Below the pieces are notes generated by a model that saw nothing but the letters and a program-made list of their open reading frames with translations, made no database searches and was not told the origin of the DNA. A program made the translations under genes and the position numbers. This document shows, in pieces, positions 30,354-34,976 of a DNA stretch of 34,976 nucleotides; position 1 is the stretch's first letter, and the number at the start of each line of letters is the position of its first letter. Source of the DNA: CAZIRF01 sp964541755 (GTDB lineage Bacteria > Spirochaetota > Spirochaetia > Treponematales > Breznakiellaceae); contig CAZIRF010000031.1 in the NCBI GenBank assembly GCA_964541755.1, positions 1-34,976 on the forward strand, given 5' to 3'.

Positions 30354-30848
30354 CTACTGCCAGTCCGATTCCTTGGCGCGAATCCAGTATTGGCTGCGGC
30401 CTATCCCAAGCCCGATTTCGCCGCGCATCTCGAGGCTGTCTTCGGCGTACTTCTTGCCGTCCTTTGCGCGGAAGGTAATCTTGCACTTGTACATGCTGCC
30501 GTTGGATGGGTCTATAATGCTGCCGCCCGTCCATTCGCCGGCCTTTTTCCGCTCAAGACTGAATATCCAAGGGGTCCCGATGACCTTCATCTTGGTGATG
30601 TCCCCGTCGAGGGGAAAGCCCTTGTACGAGGATTTTACCTTGGTAGCCAGGGTTGAGGGGTCTTCGCCGGGGACACGCATGATGGTCCCGAAGAGAAGGC
30701 CGTCTTCCTGCCAGATTTTCCAGTAGGCGGTAACTTCGCCGGTTTTCTCGTCGATGCTTTTCCAGAAGCCTTCGACGGGATCTGATGCGAAGAGGGCAAA
30801 CGCGCTCGTAACACACAGGACGAGAAACAGGGCATATTTCTTGTTCAT
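30354..30848 (-). CDS. DUF2147 secreted protein
   Basis: This 164-aa protein has a signal peptide (MNKKYALFLVLCVTSAFALFA) and a DUF2147 beta domain starting SDPVEGFWKSIDEKTGEVTA and containing GTPWIFSLERKKAGEWTGGSI and MYKCKITF, with the family's WxGGxIxDPxNGxxYxC pattern. DUF2147 proteins are exported and of unknown function. ATG 30848 follows GGAGG at good distance. It is first gene of a two-gene operon with DUF2804. Confidence 0.88.
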   Translation of the reverse strand: MNKKYALFLVLCVTSAFALFASDPVEGFWKSIDEKTGEVTAYWKIWQEDGLLFGTIMRVPGEDPSTLATKVKSSYKGFPLDGDITKMKVIGTPWIFSLERKKAGEWTGGSIIDPSNGSMYKCKITFRAKDGKKYAEDSLEMRGEIGLGIGRSQYWIRAKESDWQ

Positions 30849-30868
30849 GATGATCCTCCGTTTTCTGT

Positions 30869-30898
30869 ACTATACTACAGCACCACTACCGAGAGCAA
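30869..30898 (-). promoter_or_regulatory. Promoter of the DUF2147-DUF2804 operon
   Basis: TTGCTC (30898-30893), an 18-nt spacer and TATAGT (30874-30869) precede the Shine-Dalgarno and ATG at 30848. Confidence 0.55.
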
Positions 30899-30964
30899 TG
30901 GAAAAGCATAATTGGACAATTTGTGCTTTTTATGCTGCCTGCACTGTGCTATTCTTTGGGAAGC

Positions 30965-31936
30965 ATGATTCAAGATGTGCAAGAAGCCGATATCGGTTCA
31001 TTGATACGCATAGCCAGCATGGATAGCGGGATTCAGGCCCTTCTCGAGGGTGTCCATACCGTTGAATGTGGCAATTACTCCCGGCATTTTACCCAAAATG
31101 AAGATTTTTTCATCGAGTTGGACCGTCCATACCAGGTCGAGCGTATGCCCATACACCACGATGTCCGGGAATCGCGCATGGGCGTTGTCTATCGCGACGC
31201 CCTTTTCAAGACCCTCTCCAATCTGGTTCCCCTCGTTCCCGGCCTGTTTTTGGAATTGCGCTATTTCTTCGACCCCTCCCAGATACTCTTTCCCTGCTTT
31301 TTCCGCTTGTACTCGGTACATGGTCGCTTCTACCTCTTCCTTCTGCGCCTAGACCTCGTCTGTCGCCCCCTTGAGAGCGAAATCCTTGTCCCCGGCTCGA
31401 ATGACATGACGGCCTCCTACCGCACCCGACGTCTGTATCTTTCTGCCGACATCATTCCCCTCGATTCGATCATAAAGGATGGCGAGCGCACGCGCGGCTT
31501 CCGGCCCCTCGAGTTGGTGGCAGACACCTGGATTGGCGAGACGGGGAAGGGCTATCTCTTGCGCGGCATTTGGATGGACAGTGAGCTCTCGAAGTTTTTT
31601 ACCAAGCTCTTCACCCCGGCGGGCAAGCGTCTTTATCCTTGGTATCCCTTTTCCTGCAAGTATCGCAGCATGTGCCTCTCGATTGTCGACATATCCCCCG
31701 AATCCCGCCGCAACCTCGTGCCCTACCTGCACCATGCCCTCGACATGATTCGCCCGAATATGGACGAGATAAGTGAAGTCCTCAAGATGGAAGCGTTTGG
31801 CGAAGAGCTTGAAATTTTCCGCCGGCTCAAGCAGGAAGTGCCCAAAGAGCTCTACAGACCATGGACGGAAATCCTCATTTCGCCGTATCTTAACGCGAAC
31901 GACCAAAAGGAGTTTCGCGTTGAACTTTCACACTGA
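30965..31936 (+). CDS. Hypothetical protein, 323 aa
   Basis: I do not recognise this protein. It is mixed alpha/beta with no membrane helix or signal peptide. An N-terminal about 130 residues (MIQDVQEADIGSLIRIASMD, later YFFDPSQILFPCFFRLYSVHGRFYLFLLRLD) may form a PilZ-like or YcgR-like beta barrel, but no RxxxR / D(S/N)SxxG motif is convincing; RTRRLYLSADIIPL (about 155-168) is the nearest. The C-terminus is helical (LKMEAFGEELEIFRRLKQEV). An in-frame ATG at 30923 has no ribosome binding site; ATG 30965 follows GGGAAG. It overlaps murD by 17 bp and so is part of that operon. Confidence 0.7.
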   Translation: MIQDVQEADIGSLIRIASMDSGIQALLEGVHTVECGNYSRHFTQNEDFFIELDRPYQVERMPIHHDVRESRMGVVYRDALFKTLSNLVPLVPGLFLELRYFFDPSQILFPCFFRLYSVHGRFYLFLLRLDLVCRPLESEILVPGSNDMTASYRTRRLYLSADIIPLDSIIKDGERTRGFRPLELVADTWIGETGKGYLLRGIWMDSELSKFFTKLFTPAGKRLYPWYPFSCKYRSMCLSIVDISPESRRNLVPYLHHALDMIRPNMDEISEVLKMEAFGEELEIFRRLKQEVPKELYRPWTEILISPYLNANDQKEFRVELSH

Positions 31937-33287
31937 TACTGACGCATCCGGCCGGCCCTTCGAGGGCGTAAACGCCCTGATCATGGGCCTGGGGATCAAC
32001 GGCGGCGGCCTTGAGAGCGCCCGCTTCCTCGCCCGCGCCGGCGCCCGTGTTACCGTTACCGATCTTCGGGGCGAAGACGTCCTTGCCCCTTCCATGGCAG
32101 CCCTTTCCCAATTCGATATCCGCTATGTACTGGGCCGTCACGAGATGGACGACTTCAAGAGCGCAGACCTCGTTATCAAGAACCCGGCCGTACGCCCCGA
32201 CAGCCCCTACCTCCAGGTAGCCCACCGCGTGGAGACGGATATCTCACTCTTTCTGGCCGCCTGCCCGGCCCGCATCCTCGCGGTTACGGGTTCCAAGGGT
32301 AAGTCGAGCACCTCCTCTGCCCTGGCCCACGCATTGCGCCAATTGGGGCGGCGGGTGTGGCTGGGTGGGAATATCAGCGTATCCCCCCTTTCCTTTCTCG
32401 ATGAACTCGACGGGGATTCCGATGTCGTCCTCGAGCTCTCCAGCTGGCAGCTGGGGGACCTGCGCGGCAAGACAACGGCCGACGGCCGGGCCCTCTTGAA
32501 ACCGCGTGTGGCCATTATCACCACGATGTTGAGCGACCACATGGACCGCTACGGGACCATGGAGAAGTATGTCGAGGATAAAAAAGAGATCTATCGCGGC
32601 CAGGATGGCGCGGATGTGACCATTGTCCTCGATGACGAGTGGGGGCGGGTGTTTGCCGCCGAGACCCCGGCCCGGGCCGTGTTCTATGCCCCCGGAGGCA
32701 AAGGCAGCAGTCTTGTCCCCCCGGATGTCCTGGCCGTTGGGAGTCACCAGAGGCAAAACCTCCTTGCAGCCGGCCTGGCCCTCGTGGATCTGGGCTTTGA
32801 CCCTGTGGCCATCGGGCCGGCCCTCGCGTCCTTTCCCGGCATCGAACACCGCCTCGAACGCTTTGCCTCTTTTGAAGGGCGTGTCTTCTACAACGATACC
32901 GCGGCGACCGTCCCGGAAGCCGCCGCCGCTGCCGTTGCGGCCTTCACGGAGCCGGTGGTACTCGTCACCGGCGGCACCGACAAGCTCCTTGATTTCGCTC
33001 CCCTGGCAGAGGCTGCGTGCGCGGTAAAGGCCCTCATCTTCTTTTCGGGGAGCGGGAGCGACAAGCTCATGCCCCTTCTTGCAGAAAAGGGCCTGTCCTG
33101 GCTGGGACCGGTAGACAGTGCGGGAGCCGCTCTCGAAGCCGCTTGGAAGGCCTCTTCGCCGGGGGATGTCATACTCCTTTCGCCCGGCTGCGCCTCCTTC
33201 GGCCTCTTTTTGAACGAGTTCGACCGCGGGCGCAAGTGGAAGGCCGCCGTCGAGTCCTTTATCGCCGCACAGAACGATGGACATTGA
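31920..33287 (+). CDS. murD: UDP-N-acetylmuramoylalanine-D-glutamate ligase
   Basis: This 455-aa ATP-dependent ligase adds D-Glu to UDP-MurNAc-L-Ala in the cytoplasm during peptidoglycan synthesis. The N-terminal domain is Rossmann-like (ALIMGLGINGGGLESARFLA). The P-loop is AVTGSKGKSSTSSAL. Conserved Mur-ligase residues follow in ELSSWQL and MLSDHMDRYGTMEKYVEDK (H and N/D of the second motif). The C-terminal domain starts near NDTAATVPEAAAAA and includes VTGGTDKLLDF and LLSPGCASF. I chose TTG 31920: AAAAGGAG lies 7 nt upstream and the frame then starts LNFHTDTDASG. A longer frame from 31773 lies within the upstream gene. It overlaps that gene by 17 bp and epmA by 11 bp. Confidence 0.93.
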   Translation: MNFHTDTDASGRPFEGVNALIMGLGINGGGLESARFLARAGARVTVTDLRGEDVLAPSMAALSQFDIRYVLGRHEMDDFKSADLVIKNPAVRPDSPYLQVAHRVETDISLFLAACPARILAVTGSKGKSSTSSALAHALRQLGRRVWLGGNISVSPLSFLDELDGDSDVVLELSSWQLGDLRGKTTADGRALLKPRVAIITTMLSDHMDRYGTMEKYVEDKKEIYRGQDGADVTIVLDDEWGRVFAAETPARAVFYAPGGKGSSLVPPDVLAVGSHQRQNLLAAGLALVDLGFDPVAIGPALASFPGIEHRLERFASFEGRVFYNDTAATVPEAAAAAVAAFTEPVVLVTGGTDKLLDFAPLAEAACAVKALIFFSGSGSDKLMPLLAEKGLSWLGPVDSAGAALEAAWKASSPGDVILLSPGCASFGLFLNEFDRGRKWKAAVESFIAAQNDGH

Positions 33288-34245
33288 ACTCCTTCGCCTG
33301 CGCGCCGCCCTCTTCAAGGGGATACGCTCCTTTTTCGATGCGCGGGGCTACCTCGAGGTAGACACCCCCAGCCTTTCCCCGGACCTTATCCCCGAAAGTT
33401 GCCTCGAGGTCTTTGCGACCGAATACCGGGCGCCGCACGGCTCGCGGCGGGAAACGCAGGAGCTCTACCTCATCCCCTCGCCGGAGATCTGGATGAAGAA
33501 GCTCCTCGCGCAGCACAAAACAAGTATCTATCAGCTCTGTCACGCCTTTCGAAACGGCGAGTCCACCGGCCGCCGCCACAGCCCCGAGTTCACCATGCTC
33601 GAGTACTACACGGTTGATGCCGACTGGATGGACAGCCTCTCCCTTACCGAAGAGCTCGTTGAAGCCCTTCTGGCGAAGCCTCCGGCGGCTATTTGTCCCC
33701 CCTTTCGCCGGATGACCGTCGCCGAGGCCTTTGAGTCCTTCGCGGGCTTTCCCCTCCATGAAACGGCCCGCGAGGGCCCTACCTGTTTTGCCGCGCGCGC
33801 GCGGGAGGCCGGTGTTGAAACGGCCCGCGAAGACATGGGTATCGCCGAGCTCTACAACCTCGTCTTTGTCGACCGGGTGGAGCCGTCCCTGCCCCAGGAC
33901 CGTCCCCTGGCCCTTACCGATTACCCCTCTTTCGTCCCCTGCCTTGCCCAGGCAAACGACAGCGACAGCTTCGAGCGCTGGGAGCTCTACATGAGCGGGG
34001 TGGAGATCGCCAACTGCTACAGCGAGGAGCGCGATCCTGAAAGGGTGGCCGCCTTTTTCGCCGCCGAAGCGGCGGAAAAGGCCCGGAGCGCCCTCGTGCC
34101 CCACGCGGTAGACAGCTCCTGGCCCGCCATCTTCGGGAAATTCCCCCGCAGCTCGGGGGTGGCGCTGGGGGTGGACCGCCTCTTCATGGTGATGCAGGGC
34201 CGCTCCAGTATAGACAGCGTCTTGCCCTTTCCACTTGGAGATTGA
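33277..34245 (+). CDS. epmA: EF-P lysine ligase EpmA (GenX/PoxA)
   Basis: This 322-aa protein is a class II lysyl-tRNA synthetase-like core without the anticodon-binding domain, the typical EpmA form (E. coli 325 aa). It activates (R)-beta-lysine and attaches it to the conserved lysine of EF-P. Motif 2 is CHAFRNGESTGRRHSPEFTM; motif 3 is SGVALGVDRLFMVMQG near the C-terminus. ELYMSGVEIANCYSE matches the substrate-binding NGxExxxG/N region. The substrate protein EF-P is encoded at 248-811 with the target lysine K32 present. ATG 33277 overlaps the murD stop by 11 bp. The beta-lysine-making EpmB is not visible in this window. Confidence 0.94.
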   Translation: MDIELLRLRAALFKGIRSFFDARGYLEVDTPSLSPDLIPESCLEVFATEYRAPHGSRRETQELYLIPSPEIWMKKLLAQHKTSIYQLCHAFRNGESTGRRHSPEFTMLEYYTVDADWMDSLSLTEELVEALLAKPPAAICPPFRRMTVAEAFESFAGFPLHETAREGPTCFAARAREAGVETAREDMGIAELYNLVFVDRVEPSLPQDRPLALTDYPSFVPCLAQANDSDSFERWELYMSGVEIANCYSEERDPERVAAFFAAEAAEKARSALVPHAVDSSWPAIFGKFPRSSGVALGVDRLFMVMQGRSSIDSVLPFPLGD

Positions 34246-34265
34246 GGGCTTCGGGGTGAAAACTC

Positions 34266-34295
34266 TTGGTCAGGGCCCAGTCTGTGGCGTATATT
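34266..34295 (+). promoter_or_regulatory. Promoter of the HD-domain gene, leaderless type
   Basis: TTGGTC (34266-34271), an 18-nt spacer and TATATT (34290-34295) lie 6 nt before the ATG at 34302. No Shine-Dalgarno is present. Confidence 0.5.
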
Positions 34296-34301
34296 CAAAG
34301 C

Positions 34302-34976
34302 ATGAAATCACCAAAGGAACACGCCCTCGAGCGCAAGCTCTTGAGGGAACTGGAACAACTTGAAAATGTCCCCCTCGCCATCAAAGCCGCGAACCTCCTT
34401 TTGGAGGACCCCGAGATACACGCCATGCAGGAGTACGCCAATACCGTTTCGATAAAACGCCTCGGTTTCAACGACCATGGCCCGGTCCACATGAGGACCG
34501 TTGCGCGAAACGCCGTACGCATGCTGGGCCTCCTGCGCACTGCCGGTATCCAGACGAGCCTCGAGGCCGAGGACGCCGGGACCTTCGAGGAGAGCCTCAT
34601 CGCGGTGCTCCTCGCGAGCTTCCTGCACGATTTGGGCATGACCCTGGGGCGGCAGGAGCACGAACTCCACAGCGTCTGGCTCGCCCAGCCGGTTATCGAC
34701 CGTCTTTTGGCCATCCTCTACCCCGAATCCGTTCAAAAGCGCGTAGTGGTACGCTCCCTTGCCCTCGAGGGCATAGTGGGCCACATGGCCTCGCGAAAAA
34801 TATATTCGATAGAGGCGGGAATCATCCTCCTGGCCGACGGCTGCGACATGGAGAAGGGGCGGGCCCGCATCCCCATGGCCCTCAACGCAGAGCCCCGCGT
34901 GGGCGACATCCACAAGTACTCGGCCAATTCCATCGAAAAGCTCGAGATAGGGCCCGGCAGCGAGAAACCCATCCGC
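34302..34976 (+). CDS. HD-domain phosphohydrolase (truncated by window end)
   Basis: 225 residues are visible and the frame is still open at the edge. After a helical N-terminus (MKSPKEHALERKLLRELEQL) comes an HD-type metal-dependent fold: NDHGPVHMRTVARNAV (first His, H59/H63), LASFLHDLGMT (HD, H109-D110), RQEHELHS, and LEGIVGHMASRKIYS with LLADGCDMEKGR (third Asp region). Such proteins hydrolyse nucleotides or phosphate esters; the substrate cannot be told. The last part includes GDIHKYSANSIEKLEIGPGSEK. Many archaeal and bacterial relatives have the same LADGxDMxxGRARIP pattern. Confidence 0.85.
   Translation, partial: MKSPKEHALERKLLRELEQLENVPLAIKAANLLLEDPEIHAMQEYANTVSIKRLGFNDHGPVHMRTVARNAVRMLGLLRTAGIQTSLEAEDAGTFEESLIAVLLASFLHDLGMTLGRQEHELHSVWLAQPVIDRLLAILYPESVQKRVVVRSLALEGIVGHMASRKIYSIEAGIILLADGCDMEKGRARIPMALNAEPRVGDIHKYSANSIEKLEIGPGSEKPIR

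Overview
The window reads as a moderately GC-rich bacterial chromosome. The best guess is a treponeme-like spirochaete. This is inferred from the membrane cyclase / FecR / outer-membrane-protein operon, the tandem GLUG-repeat lipoproteins, the Rpn-type transposase remnants and many small toxin-antitoxin modules. No rRNA or tRNA gene is visible, so the assignment is tentative.

Layout. 0-4.6 kb: an array of hairpins abuts the stop codon of efp (minus). A CHASE/PAS/HisKA_2 sensor kinase (minus) is divergent from prfC (plus, release factor 3), which ends in a clear terminator. 4.6-8.5 kb (minus): a small 95-aa gene; an ilv-type attenuator (promoter, Val/Leu-rich leader peptide, intrinsic terminator) in front of ilvB; a LEA/WHy-type lipoprotein; and a protein with a histone-H1-like AAKKTP tail. 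8.6-11.4 kb (minus): a hemerythrin-domain protein, a truncated Rpn-type transposase, a YefM-YoeB toxin-antitoxin pair with an operator-like double palindrome, and proC. 11.6-17.5 kb (minus): two tandem GLUG-repeat lipoproteins, the downstream one AT-rich and carrying a three-hairpin element in frame in its 5' coding region. 17.7-20.7 kb: an island of decayed and intact toxin-antitoxin genes (HicB with internally deleted HicA, a YgiT zinc-finger antitoxin with a 5'-truncated DUF4258 toxin, a DUF1902 HicB-like protein, a HicB-XRE orphan, VapBC) mixed with Rpn fragments and repeats. 20.8-26.8 kb (plus): three overlapping genes for a class III adenylate cyclase, a FecR/FN3-like surface protein and a probable outer-membrane barrel protein, ending in a bidirectional terminator. 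26.9-30.8 kb (minus): an acyl-CoA synthetase with its XRE-cupin regulator, then DUF2147 and DUF2804 genes. 31-35 kb (plus): an unknown protein, murD (TTG start), epmA (EF-P lysyltransferase) and an HD-domain protein cut by the window end.

Most notable signals. (1) A roughly 146-147 bp three-hairpin palindromic element occurs twice. One copy splits an Rpn remnant, is flanked by a 4-bp ACTC duplication, and has its empty site elsewhere in the window. The other lies in frame at the start of a lipoprotein gene. (2) An ilvB attenuator is readable base by base. (3) A 74-bp duplicated segment has four differences, all synonymous in one reading frame. (4) Several genes have a -10 hexamer so close to the ATG that leaderless transcripts are likely. 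(5) Broken and chimeric toxin-antitoxin modules cluster in 3 kb. efp and epmA, substrate and modifying enzyme, lie at opposite ends of the window.

All family assignments are from reading the sequence and from memory of the families; no database search was possible.
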